DNA from: a virus
Length of the DNA stretch: 31,804 nucleotides
Strand: one strand, 5' to 3'
IMG/VR virus record: IMGVR_UViG_3300046002_004916
Coordinates: 1 to 31,804 of that record
Made by a program: the position numbers and the translations under genes. Below, one piece after another: positions 24,547 to 30,071 of this stretch (positions are counted from its first letter, which is position 1; the number at the start of each line of letters is the position of its first letter). Below the pieces are notes generated by a model. That model had not been told where the DNA came from. It saw only the letters and a list, made by a program, of their open reading frames with translations, and made no database searches.

Positions 24547-24776
24547 GTTCCCCATTTTTTCCCCATTCGGGGCGATCTTCATAGGGAGGCTTGGTGCCTC
24601 CGACAGGAATCTACGCCGGTTCGTGCTTTGGCGTTCGATTCCGTTTGTAGCACCCAAAACAGCTAGGCGCAATCGGGTTCGTGGGGATTTTTCTTCCCCG
24701 CTTCGGGCATAGGATCGCGGCCATTCCGTTGATCGCGTGGCGTGGGATTCCCCACGATTCCCCGCCAGTTCCCCAC
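24547..24776. other. Putative phage attachment site (attP) with arm repeats
   Basis: This gene-free 230-base stretch precedes the integrase. It contains TTCCCCA/TTCCCCG repeats at 24548 and 24559 on the left and at 24694, 24748, 24758 and 24769 on the right, with spacings of 10-11 bases (one helical turn) inside groups, plus an inverted copy at 24681. Such phased repeats on both sides of a core are typical integrase arm sites. Between them, TTCGATTCC at 24634-24642 reads like a tRNA T-loop, and 12 bases after the TTCGATT loop (as in a tRNA) comes a C and CCA, so the core may match a tRNA 3' end. A perfect hairpin GGAGGC/GCCTCC is at 24585-24601. The tRNA cannot be identified. Confidence 0.5.
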
Positions 24777-25739
24777 ATGGCCCACTTTCACAAGACCGCG
24801 AGAGGCTGGCGCGTGCAAGTCGCACGGCTCGGCGTTCGCCAGTCTCAGACATTCGCCACCAAAGCAGCCGGCGAAGCCTGGGCGCGGCAGGTCGAGTCCG
24901 ATCTACTGGCGCGCAAGCGCGGCACGCTGCCGAAGTACACGGTAGCGCAGGCGCTGGAGAAGTACGCGGCAGAGGTCAGCCCGAAGAAAAAAGGCGGCGC
25001 GTGGGAGGTCAAGCGGCTAGGCGCGTTCGGGCGTGAGCCGTGGGCCGGGAAGCTGCTGCAAGACCTCACAGCCACGGACCTAGCCAGATGGCGCGATCTA
25101 CGCTTGCGGGGCGTTACAGCGGGCTCTGTGCGGCGTGATTTCACGGTGCTGCGCTCAGTGTTCAAGATCGCGGTCAAGGAGTGGAAGTGGATCGACGCTA
25201 GCCCGCTCGATGGTGTCGCCATCCCCGAAGAAAACAAGCCACGTACCCGGCGCATCAGGTGGCAAGAGGTGCGCGGTGTAGTTCGTGCGCTGGGCTACGA
25301 GACTGGCAAGGTGCAGACCAAGCAACAAGAGGTTGCCCTTGCATTTCTCATAGGCTTGAGAACTGCCATGCGTGCGGGCGAGATTCTCAGCCTGAGCCAT
25401 CAAAGCATCGACTTCGGCGGGCGGGTTGCTCATCTGCTGGACACCAAGAATGGGGATGATCGGGACGTTCCGCTATCGCGTGCTGCGGTGCGTCTGTTCA
25501 AGTCGTGGCGCGGCTGGACGGTGGACAGCGCAAGCCTTGATGCGCTGTTCCGCAAAGCTCGGGTACGCGCCGGCCTGGCGGGCTTCACGTTCCACGACTC
25601 AAGAGCCGAAGCCCTGACGCGGATGTCATCCAAGCTAGACCCGTTTGAACTGGCGCGGGTCAGCGGGCACAAAGACATGGGCATTCTTCTCAGCCGCTAC
25701 TACCGGAAGACCGCTAGCGAGATTGCGCGGAAGCTCTGA
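24777..25739 (+). CDS. int: Tyrosine-recombinase phage integrase
   Basis: A 320-residue tyrosine recombinase. The N-terminal arm-binding domain starts AHFHKTARGWRVQVARLGV and has the usual TFATKAAGEAWARQVE helix; a core-binding domain spans about residues 55-150. Catalytic residues are in place: Arg199 (AMRAGE), Lys224 (DTKNG), His273 and Arg276 (HDSR), His298 (GHKD) and the nucleophile Tyr308 or Tyr309 (SRYYRK). It lacks the extra segment of integron integrases and is an ordinary phage enzyme that joins attP and attB. The ATG at 24777 directly follows the last arm repeat and has no clear ribosome site; GTG starts upstream are possible. It converges with the excisionase-like gene by 26 bases. 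Confidence 0.92.
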   Translation: MAHFHKTARGWRVQVARLGVRQSQTFATKAAGEAWARQVESDLLARKRGTLPKYTVAQALEKYAAEVSPKKKGGAWEVKRLGAFGREPWAGKLLQDLTATDLARWRDLRLRGVTAGSVRRDFTVLRSVFKIAVKEWKWIDASPLDGVAIPEENKPRTRRIRWQEVRGVVRALGYETGKVQTKQQEVALAFLIGLRTAMRAGEILSLSHQSIDFGGRVAHLLDTKNGDDRDVPLSRAAVRLFKSWRGWTVDSASLDALFRKARVRAGLAGFTFHDSRAEALTRMSSKLDPFELARVSGHKDMGILLSRYYRKTASEIARKL

Positions 25740-25911
25740 GGTAGTGGTTCGCCTTCCACGCCTCGTAAGCCTCGCGGGACCATTTGACGGTTTTGCGCGA
25801 CAGCACCAGCAGCGGGAAAGGGAAGTCGGGGCGCTTGACCACTTTGCGGGTCACATAGTCACGCTCTAGGCCAAGGTCGGCGGCGATGTCGCCAGTGTCG
25901 ATCAGATCCAT
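25714..25911 (-). CDS. Excisionase/AlpA-like DNA-binding protein
   Basis: A 65-residue protein with one winged helix-turn-helix: LIDTGDIAADLGLERDYVTR (residues 3-22), then PDFPFPLLVLSRKTVKWSRE and a closing helix. This pattern is typical of small phage excisionases and AlpA-type regulators, which bend att DNA and set the direction of integrase action. GAGG lies 6 bases before the ATG at 25911; a TTG 12 bases further upstream is less likely. Its 3' end overlaps the convergent integrase gene, so transcription of one may interfere with the other. It is the last gene of the leftward early operon. Confidence 0.75.
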   Translation of the reverse strand: MDLIDTGDIAADLGLERDYVTRKVVKRPDFPFPLLVLSRKTVKWSREAYEAWKANHYLRASAQSR

Positions 25912-25919
25912 TCGCGTCC

Positions 25920-26207
25920 TCAAAAGTTACGCGCAGCCAGCATGCGCGGTAGGTCGTCGGCAATTTGGTGCAGCAGCTCTTTCAGCGCGGCGCAGTACAG
26001 AACCTCGCCGCTCGCAGCATCAACAGCCCGCCAGGCCACGTAGCCTAGTCGCGGCTCTATCCGCAGATTGCGCCCGCCAGCGCGCAGCAAGTCCAGATCG
26101 AACGGCTGGCGGTTGTCGCTGGATTCGCGGTCAGGAATGCCGGCCTCGCGCTCTGCGTTTGCGCTCCTGATCCGGCTGGCATGGCTTGGTGGCTTGCGAA
26201 ATTGCAT
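25920..26207 (-). CDS. Small hypothetical phage protein
   Basis: A 95-residue protein with a basic, disordered N-terminus (residues 1-35) followed by an alpha/beta part (LRIEPRLGYVAWRAVDAASG, then ALKELLHQIADDLPRMLA). It lies 8 bases upstream of the excisionase-like gene in the same operon. Upstream, the native neighbour was probably the gene now at 27918-28337; the cassette array lies between them today. Function unknown. Confidence 0.7.
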   Translation of the reverse strand: MQFRKPPSHASRIRSANAEREAGIPDRESSDNRQPFDLDLLRAGGRNLRIEPRLGYVAWRAVDAASGEVLYCAALKELLHQIADDLPRMLAARNF

Positions 26208-26230
26208 GGCGGAAAGTCTGGTGAAGTTGT

Positions 26231-26246
26231 CTAAATCACGTTAGGC
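26231..26246 (+). other. Array boundary: attI-like simple core site
   Basis: CTAAATCACGTTAGGC contains an integron core GTTAGGC (26240-26246) preceded by CTAA as an imperfect inverted half-site, but no attC stem to its left. CTAA-N6-TTAG resembles the class 1 attI arrangement (CTAA-N7-TTAG). It marks where the first cassette was inserted after G26240; sequence to the left is original phage DNA. Confidence 0.65.
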
Positions 26247-26644
26247 GCGGGCAATACCGGCTGCTCAACCTCTGTGGCGTCTTCAAACATCGCAGGCTGT
26301 GCGGCCAGCGTCTTGCGCAGAGCCTTGATCGCGGCGCGCACATACTGCGGCACACTGCTGGCCTGGGCGTGCGACTCAACCAGCCGCGCCTTGCCTTCTT
26401 CGCTCACATCGCCCAGGCGCTCGCAGATCGCGCGCACCATGTCCACCATCGCATCGGGTTCCTGCCCTACATCGCAATCCACCCAGACCACAAGGCGTCG
26501 AAGGTGGTTCACCTCTGCGGCGGTCAGGGTGCAGACTGGGTGCTCTCGCATGGGTCGGCCCGCGCCTAACCCCTCGCTCAACCGGAGAGCCAACGGCTCG
26601 GCGGCGGGCATAGGGTCGTGGGTGTCGGTGTCTTGGTCGGTCAT
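26231..26644 (-). CDS. Cassette 1 protein, unknown function
   Basis: A 137-residue frame whose ATG (26644) lies in the loop of attC site A, with GGGAGA 7 bases upstream. The first 32 residues are translated attC sequence (PLALRLSEGLGAGRPM at its end). Met32 (REHPVCTLTAAEVNHLRRL) begins the cassette body and is an alternative start but has no ribosome site. The body is acidic and helical (MVDMVRAICERLGD, VRAAIKALRKTL), like small phage early proteins. The frame leaves the cassette and uses TAG at 26231-26233 in the flanking phage DNA. Function unknown. Confidence 0.65.
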   Translation of the reverse strand: MTDQDTDTHDPMPAAEPLALRLSEGLGAGRPMREHPVCTLTAAEVNHLRRLVVWVDCDVGQEPDAMVDMVRAICERLGDVSEEGKARLVESHAQASSVPQYVRAAIKALRKTLAAQPAMFEDATEVEQPVLPAPNVI

Positions 26645-26677
26645 CGCGTTGTCTCCCGGTTAGCTCGAACGTTAGGC
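26564..26677 (+). repeat. attC-like site A
   Basis: R'' GCCTAAC (26564-26570), spacer CCCTCG, L'' CTCAACCGGAG, L' CTCCCGGTTAG (26653-26663), R' GTTAGGC (26671-26677). L'' pairs with L' leaving one unpaired C, as in the classical aadA attC, which sets the orientation rightward. GAG-c-CAACG (26587-26595) pairs with CGTTG-t-CTC (26647-26655) to extend the stem. Length 114 bases. Confidence 0.88.
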
Positions 26678-26989
26678 CCCAAGCACCCGCACCAGTTCGG
26701 CCAGGGCATCGCGGCTTTTGTCGGTGTCCTTCAGCCACCCGCGCACGGGCTGCCGGCCATCCATGTGCGCTATCACTTGTTGGGCGGCGTGGCGCAGTTC
26801 GGCGCGCTCAATCGCCAGCATGGCCGTTGCCCGCTCCAGCGCCAGGTAGTCGCCAATGGCTACAAACCCGCCAGCGTCGGCCGCGTGAATGTTTGCGCCT
26901 GTCCAGCGTTGGGGCCTAACCATTCGCTCAGCCGGACCCCCAACAGCGGGCCGGTGGTCGGGGTCGTGCGGTGCTTCTATGTGTGTCAT
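26672..26989 (-). CDS. Cassette 2 protein, unknown function
   Basis: A 105-residue protein. Its ATG (26989) is in the loop of attC site B with GAGGAA 4 bases before it, and its TAA (26672-26674) is formed by the core GTTAGGC of site A, so the gene fills the cassette completely. Residues 1-25 are encoded by the attC. The body has two helices (YLALERATAMLAIERAELRH, then a segment ending DALAELVRVLGA) of a type common in phage early proteins. Met23 is a possible internal start. No family is recognised. Confidence 0.68.
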   Translation of the reverse strand: MTHIEAPHDPDHRPAVGGPAERMVRPQRWTGANIHAADAGGFVAIGDYLALERATAMLAIERAELRHAAQQVIAHMDGRQPVRGWLKDTDKSRDALAELVRVLGA

Positions 26990-27034
26990 GTGGTTCCTCG
27001 CGCTGTTGGTGGCCGGTTAGCTTCTACGTTCGGC
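26914..27034 (+). repeat. attC-like site B
   Basis: R'' GCCTAAC (26914-26920), CATTCG, L'' CTCAGCCGG, L' CCGGTTAG (27013-27020), R' GTTCGGC (27028-27034). R'' and R' mismatch at the central base, as expected at the joint of two cassettes. CCAACAGCG (26940-26948) and CGCTGTTGG (27001-27009) form a perfect 9-bp stem below a 52-base loop that holds the start of the cassette 2 gene. Length 121 bases. Confidence 0.88.
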
Positions 27035-27035
27035 G

Positions 27036-27392
27036 TCAGGCGGTGACCGTTGCAGTTGAAGCCCGCGCCTTGTCGGTCTTGTCGCGGTGTACGGCTACCA
27101 CCAGCATCACGAATCCCCAAGCTAGCGCGCTGGCAATGTGTCCAAACCACAACAGCAGGCCGAGCGTTGCCCACGCCTGGAATAAGTTCAGCGCACCACG
27201 AACGGGCCGGGCTGGCTTCTTTGCGGCATCGGCGGTGGCCTTGTCTGCCAGCAAGAACAGAGACAGCGGCAGCAGCACCCATACCCAAAATTTCAGCACG
27301 TACATCGCGCCATCGACATCCGCTGCAAATGCACCGTACAGCACGGCCCAATGCAGAGAGTGCCCCACCAACCACTGAAAATAGTTCTTCAT
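27036..27392 (-). CDS. Cassette 3 membrane protein
   Basis: A 118-residue protein; GGAGA lies 7 bases before the ATG at 27392, well inside the cassette, so this gene does not use the attC loop for its start. It has three likely transmembrane segments: about residues 10-24, 30-49 (LKFWVWVLLPLSLFLLA within it) and 77-102 (ATLGLLLWFGHIASALAWGF within it). A basic linker (KKPARPVRG) and a basic C-terminus suggest cytoplasmic ends. The stop is 8 bases inside the cassette border. Many integron cassettes encode small membrane proteins of unknown role. A second, overlapping frame from GTG 27450 is considered spurious. Confidence 0.68.
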   Translation of the reverse strand: MKNYFQWLVGHSLHWAVLYGAFAADVDGAMYVLKFWVWVLLPLSLFLLADKATADAAKKPARPVRGALNLFQAWATLGLLLWFGHIASALAWGFVMLVVAVHRDKTDKARASTATVTA

Positions 27393-27419
27393 CAAAAATC
27401 TCCTTTTGCTTCGGCAGCA

Positions 27420-27507
27420 GCCGAACTGTGTGCTCAACCGGACCCGTCACGGCAGCGGTTCGCCCCGTTGGGGCCGGCGCGCGGGTCCGGTTAGCACGGC
27501 GTTGGGC
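27420..27507 (+). repeat. attC-like site C
   Basis: R'' GCCGAAC (27420-27426) and R' GTTGGGC (27501-27507) mismatch at the centre. L'' and L' are the best of the array: GTGCT-C-AACCGGACCC (27429-27444) pairs over 15 bases with GGGTCCGGTTAGCAC (27483-27497), leaving a single unpaired C. At 88 bases it is the shortest site. The cassette 4 gene ends inside it. Confidence 0.9.
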
Positions 27508-27785
27508 GGCGCCAATACATCGCGGGCCGTGCTCAGTGCTTCTGTCCGCTCTGTTTCGCAGCCATCGCAGCAGGGCGGCGCCTTCGGCCCCATAACCCGC
27601 ACCACATGCTCAAGCGCCTCGCGGTAGGCGTTGGCCTTGGCGCCGTTCTCCATCGCCTGCGCAAAGTGCTGGTCCTTAGCTGCGGCCAAGTGCTCTATCT
27701 CGTCGGCTGCTTCTGCTGCCGGCCGGTAGATGCCGCTGCTGTTGGCGCGCAGCCAGGCGCACAGTTCGCTTCTTCCCATCATCAT
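27447..27785 (-). CDS. Cassette 4 protein, unknown function
   Basis: AGGAG lies 4 bases before the first of three consecutive ATG codons (27785, 27782, 27779), giving about 112 residues. A longer form from ATG 27878, in the loop of attC site D with AAGGA upstream, adds 31 residues of translated attC (LGLGLSEGLGGARP). The body is helical (CAWLRANSSGIYRPAAEAAD, then YREALEHVVRVMG) with a Cys cluster (PPCCDGC) and resembles small phage early proteins. The frame runs past the core into attC site C, so the last residues are attC-encoded. Its stop overlaps a GTG. Function unknown. Confidence 0.65.
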   Translation of the reverse strand: MMMGRSELCAWLRANSSGIYRPAAEAADEIEHLAAAKDQHFAQAMENGAKANAYREALEHVVRVMGPKAPPCCDGCETERTEALSTARDVLAPPNAVLTGPARRPQRGEPLP

Positions 27786-27818
27786 CTTTCTCCTGTTATT
27801 CAGCATGGGCCGGGCGCC

Positions 27819-27923
27819 GCCCAACCCCTCGCTCAAGCCGAGCCCCAACGGCCGGTCACTTTCTGTGGTCATGTTCATCCTTTCGCGCCGGCCGTCGTGG
27901 CCGGCTTAGCTCGAACGTTACGC
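27819..27923 (+). repeat. attC-like site D, right end of array
   Basis: R'' GCCCAAC (27819-27825), CCCTCG, L'' CTCAAGCCG, L' CGGCTTAG (27902-27909), final core GTTACGC (27917-27923). ACGGCCGG (27848-27855) and CCGGCCGT (27888-27895) form a perfect 8-bp stem. The last core departs from GTTRRRY in one position, and its TTACGC belongs to the original phage gene that ends here. Length 105 bases. Confidence 0.85.
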
Positions 27924-28337
27924 AGCCTCAAACGGACGCCGAATCAGCGCATGAAACCGCTTTGCCGCAGCCTCGTCGCTGTCCAGTTCCGCCCGCGACT
28001 CAATACCGCACACCGCGCGAACAACGCTAGCAGCCCATGCTGTCGGCGTGTCGCCTGGCGCATCGCCCCACTCGCGCGTGAAATGCTCCTGCGCCCAGCG
28101 GTGAAACGCGGGGTTGGCGCACATCATCGCTACGTCGCGTGCCAGCTTGCCGCCTTTCGGCTTCTCTGCTGGCTCTGCCGTCGCGCACTTGATCGCGGCC
28201 AATGCCATCGGCGTGCCTGGCGCACCGAACAATGCAAACGCGGCTTGTGAGTGGCGCGGCTCGATGTCCACGGTCAGGCGCAGAGTTCCATCGGCCATAG
28301 TGCGTGCGCTGCTACTGCTGGATTCGATGATGGTCAC
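27918..28337 (-). CDS. Conserved phage hypothetical protein
   Basis: A 139-residue protein starting at GTG 28337, overlapping the upstream stop (GTGA). The first part is a beta-type segment (GTLRLTVDIEPRHSQAAFAL). The second part, MMCANPAFHRWAQEH followed by ASVVRAVCGIESRAELDSDE and FHALIRRPF, is a module I recognise from many beta-proteobacterial phages without known function. Its TAA stop (27918-27920) coincides with the core base triplet where the cassette array begins, so array insertion left this gene intact. It probably was followed directly by the gene at 26207 before insertion. Confidence 0.8.
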   Translation of the reverse strand: MTIIESSSSSARTMADGTLRLTVDIEPRHSQAAFALFGAPGTPMALAAIKCATAEPAEKPKGGKLARDVAMMCANPAFHRWAQEHFTREWGDAPGDTPTAWAASVVRAVCGIESRAELDSDEAAAKRFHALIRRPFEAA

Positions 28338-28597
28338 GAATCCTGCCCGCTTCCGTTACCAATCAGCCGCTGACCCATGCCGACAACACGCCCGAAGTTG
28401 TTGGCCTTGTCCTCGGTCTGGATCGCCAGCTTGGCCGCGTTGATTTCCACTTGCACGTTGTCGGTGAGCGACTTCATCAGGGCCGCAATCGTCATGCCCT
28501 GCGATGTCCCCATGTCCCCATTGCGCACCTTGATAACGGTGTCGATGATGATGCGGCGAACGTCACCGAATGTCATGATTTGCTGATCGATTTGCAC
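28334..28597 (-). CDS. Conserved small phage protein
   Basis: An 87-residue protein; GTG 28597 has AAAGGA upstream, and ATG 28576 is an alternative. It is a single helical domain: FGDVRRIIIDTVIKVRNGDM, then MTIAALMKSLTDNVQVEINA and a segment ending NNFGRVVGMGQRLIG. This resembles a short family seen in phage early regions close to annealing proteins. It overlaps the upstream gene by 35 bases and the downstream one by 4. Function unknown. Confidence 0.7.
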   Translation of the reverse strand: MQIDQQIMTFGDVRRIIIDTVIKVRNGDMGTSQGMTIAALMKSLTDNVQVEINAAKLAIQTEDKANNFGRVVGMGQRLIGNGSGQDS

Positions 28598-29258
28598 GTT
28601 TAGTTTCCTTTGCCACTAAGGCTAGATAGTTGATTGCTCTGTGCGTGTCCCATGCTTCGCGCGGTGACGCCTTGCGCTGTGCCGGTGTTAGGTCAATCCC
28701 GCCACGGCTTTGCGGTATGTCTTGCAGGTAGTCAATGCGCCTGCACACTGCGGAGTTGCATCTAACGGTGCCATTCCACTTGATCCACTTGTCTTTGTAG
28801 AAAACGGGCCTGTCGCACCATCTGCAAGGCTTCTTCTTGGCAAGTGCAATCGGGATGGTCTTTGTGTGGAACGTGTCCCATGGCTTGCTGCCTGTTTCAT
28901 AGATTCGCTGCTGATCGTCTCCATTGTTTGCAAAGCAGCCGCTCTTTGTGTAGTGATCGTTTCGCCGGATGAACAGAGAAAGCTGAGAACTTGAGTCGTA
29001 AACGGACTCGGCAACGCGCTCAAGAGCAGCGCCGTATGCCGTGTTGCGCACCGGGCCACGGTTCTTGAAGATTCGCTGCGCTACTTCTTCGATGGCTCGT
29101 GACCCGCTCGGGGGAGGGTAGTAATACAGCGGCCAAACCTCCCCGCGTCTGTTTTCTATGATCCATTCAAGAGACAGAATCCCGCTGTGCTTTAGCTCTG
29201 GCGGAACGCTCGGGTGTTCTTTCGCGGCCCTGATGAAGACAAAGAGCGGGCGCCTCAC
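28563..29258 (-). CDS. Zinc-finger protein of unknown function
   Basis: A 231-residue protein starting at GTG 29258 inside the upstream stop. Residues about 30-60 contain WIIENRRGEVWPLYYYPPP. A four-cysteine unit lies near residues 145-175 (PCRWCDRPVFYKDKW, then TVRCNSAVCRR), with C-x2-C and C-x4-C pairs as in treble-clef or HNH-like fingers; the C-terminus is basic. It has more A/T and more aromatic residues than its neighbours and may be a later arrival. An endonuclease or DNA-binding role is possible but no catalytic motif is certain. Confidence 0.68.
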   Translation of the reverse strand: MRRPLFVFIRAAKEHPSVPPELKHSGILSLEWIIENRRGEVWPLYYYPPPSGSRAIEEVAQRIFKNRGPVRNTAYGAALERVAESVYDSSSQLSLFIRRNDHYTKSGCFANNGDDQQRIYETGSKPWDTFHTKTIPIALAKKKPCRWCDRPVFYKDKWIKWNGTVRCNSAVCRRIDYLQDIPQSRGGIDLTPAQRKASPREAWDTHRAINYLALVAKETKRANRSANHDIR

Positions 29259-29269
29259 GCCGCCACCTT
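29254..29269 (-). repeat. Repeated gene-junction element, copy 3 (diverged)
   Basis: Matches the other two copies at 15 of 16 bases and again forms the KVAA ending, stop and GTG start, here between the Ref-like gene and the zinc-finger gene. Confidence 0.6.
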
Positions 29270-29575
29270 AAATTCGCGCCGGCCAGCGTCAACCGCTGCG
29301 GCTTGCGTTTGTTGCACATACCGCGCCTCAAGCTCGCGGCGGTCCTCTTTGGTCATCTGAAACGTGTTGTCAATCTGCCAGTGACAGCCCGGCATGCCCC
29401 AATGCGGGCCGCAGGCTGGGAACGTCAGCAGGTCACACACTTTCATAGACATGCCCTTGCCAAAATTCTGATGCGCTACCTGCGTGTGCCCTTCAACCTG
29501 GCACATGGCGCACGGCAGCGTGGCAACCCATCTGCGGTAGGACTCTGAGCGCACGCGGGTTGCCTTGGGAAACAT
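29255..29575 (-). CDS. HNH/Ref-like zinc protein
   Basis: A 106-residue protein with the layout of the small Ref/HNH-type phage family: LPCAMCQVEGHTQVAHQN (residues about 21-38), GKGMSMKVCDLLTFPAC, then HWGMPGCHWQID. The CxxC pair, the AHQN segment and the later Cys/His residues fit a zinc-stabilised beta-beta-alpha nuclease fold; relatives (Ref of phage P1) cut DNA with RecA. The active site here is not complete enough to be sure of activity. ATG 29575 shares a base with the upstream stop; GTG 29578 is an alternative. It ends with FKVAA and a GTGA overlap. Confidence 0.72.
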   Translation of the reverse strand: MFPKATRVRSESYRRWVATLPCAMCQVEGHTQVAHQNFGKGMSMKVCDLLTFPACGPHWGMPGCHWQIDNTFQMTKEDRRELEARYVQQTQAAAVDAGRREFKVAA

Positions 29576-30063
29576 CACTTCACCGCAAGCCGGTAACCCT
29601 GCTGCAACGTCACGCCGTCGATGATCGTGCCGCCTTCGATGGCCTTCTTCAGCGCCACCTTGTCAGGCGCTACCGTGATGGTCTCGCGCATGTACGGCAG
29701 CGGCACATCGGCATTCGGCGCAATCACCACGCTGGCCGGCTTCTTCGCCACCTTTGCGCTGAACTCGTCGTTGCTGACATCACCGATGCCAGTTGCCTGC
29801 ATGCTGGTCAGCGCATAGGCCCGCAGCCACTCGACGCGGTTGCCCAGGCTCTTGGCGCGTTCTTGCATGCGCTTTGCTGCATCCGATGCACCAGCGGCCA
29901 GGATGTCGAGCTCAAGGCTGTAGGCGATGACCGCTTCCAGCTTGTCGCGGATCTCGCCTTGCATGCCTTCCAGCGTGTCGGCTGCGGTCTGCGGGTCAAT
30001 GTCCAAATCGGCAAGCACTGCCAGGTCGGCGCGGTACTGTGCGGTGATTGAAAAGAGGTTCAC
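29575..30063 (-). CDS. Gp157-family phage protein
   Basis: A 162-residue protein with AGGAG 5 bases before GTG 30063. It is a long coiled coil (TLEGMQGEIRDKLEAVIAYS, then MQERAKSLGNRVEWLRAYAL) followed by a beta-rich end with ASVVIAPNADVPLPYMRE and ITVAPDKVALKKAIEGG. This is the pattern of the siphovirus Gp157 family, found in phage recombination/early regions and linked in streptococci to phage-resistance phenotypes. Located between a ribbon-helix-helix-type gene and the Ref-like gene; probably a partner of the annealing system, which is inference. Confidence 0.85.
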   Translation of the reverse strand: MNLFSITAQYRADLAVLADLDIDPQTAADTLEGMQGEIRDKLEAVIAYSLELDILAAGASDAAKRMQERAKSLGNRVEWLRAYALTSMQATGIGDVSNDEFSAKVAKKPASVVIAPNADVPLPYMRETITVAPDKVALKKAIEGGTIIDGVTLQQGYRLAVK

Positions 30064-30071
30064 GCTTGCTC

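Larger units (their letters stand above)
26240..27917. mobile_element. Array of four integron-type gene cassettes (no integrase gene)
   Basis: Four units of 357-473 bases lie end to end, each with one leftward gene and one attC-like site. Cassette boundaries after the G of GTT are at 26240, 26671, 27028, 27501 and 27917. Both ends of each unit are complementary: GTTAGGC/GCCTAAC (13-base match), GTTAGGC/GCCTAAC (12), GTTCGGC/GCCGAAC (7) and GTTGGGC/GCCCAAC (13). Three of the four sites as they stand join non-matching halves. This is the mark of circular cassettes inserted one at a time. In the attC convention the array reads rightward, while all genes read leftward with the phage operon. No IntI is encoded in the window, so it corresponds to a CALIN, a cluster of attC sites lacking an integrase. 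Confidence 0.88.

Noticed and set aside
24585-24660. Complete tRNA gene next to the integrase
   Set aside because: Only a T-loop-like and 3'-end-like segment is present; the T stem does not pair and no cloverleaf can be drawn.
24777-25739. Phage integrase as the integron integrase that built the array
   Set aside because: It has a normal phage-type catalytic domain without the extra segment of IntI enzymes, and it lies beside its own attP-like repeats.
26618-27046. Rightward 142-codon open frame across cassette 2
   Set aside because: It spans two attC sites, has no ribosome site and an unlikely composition; the leftward frame fits the cassette borders and has a good start.
26986-27450. Leftward 154-codon frame from GTG 27450 in the loop of attC site C
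   Set aside because: It overlaps the membrane-protein frame, has no ribosome site and runs across site B; the start overlap with the cassette 4 stop was noted but is not enough.
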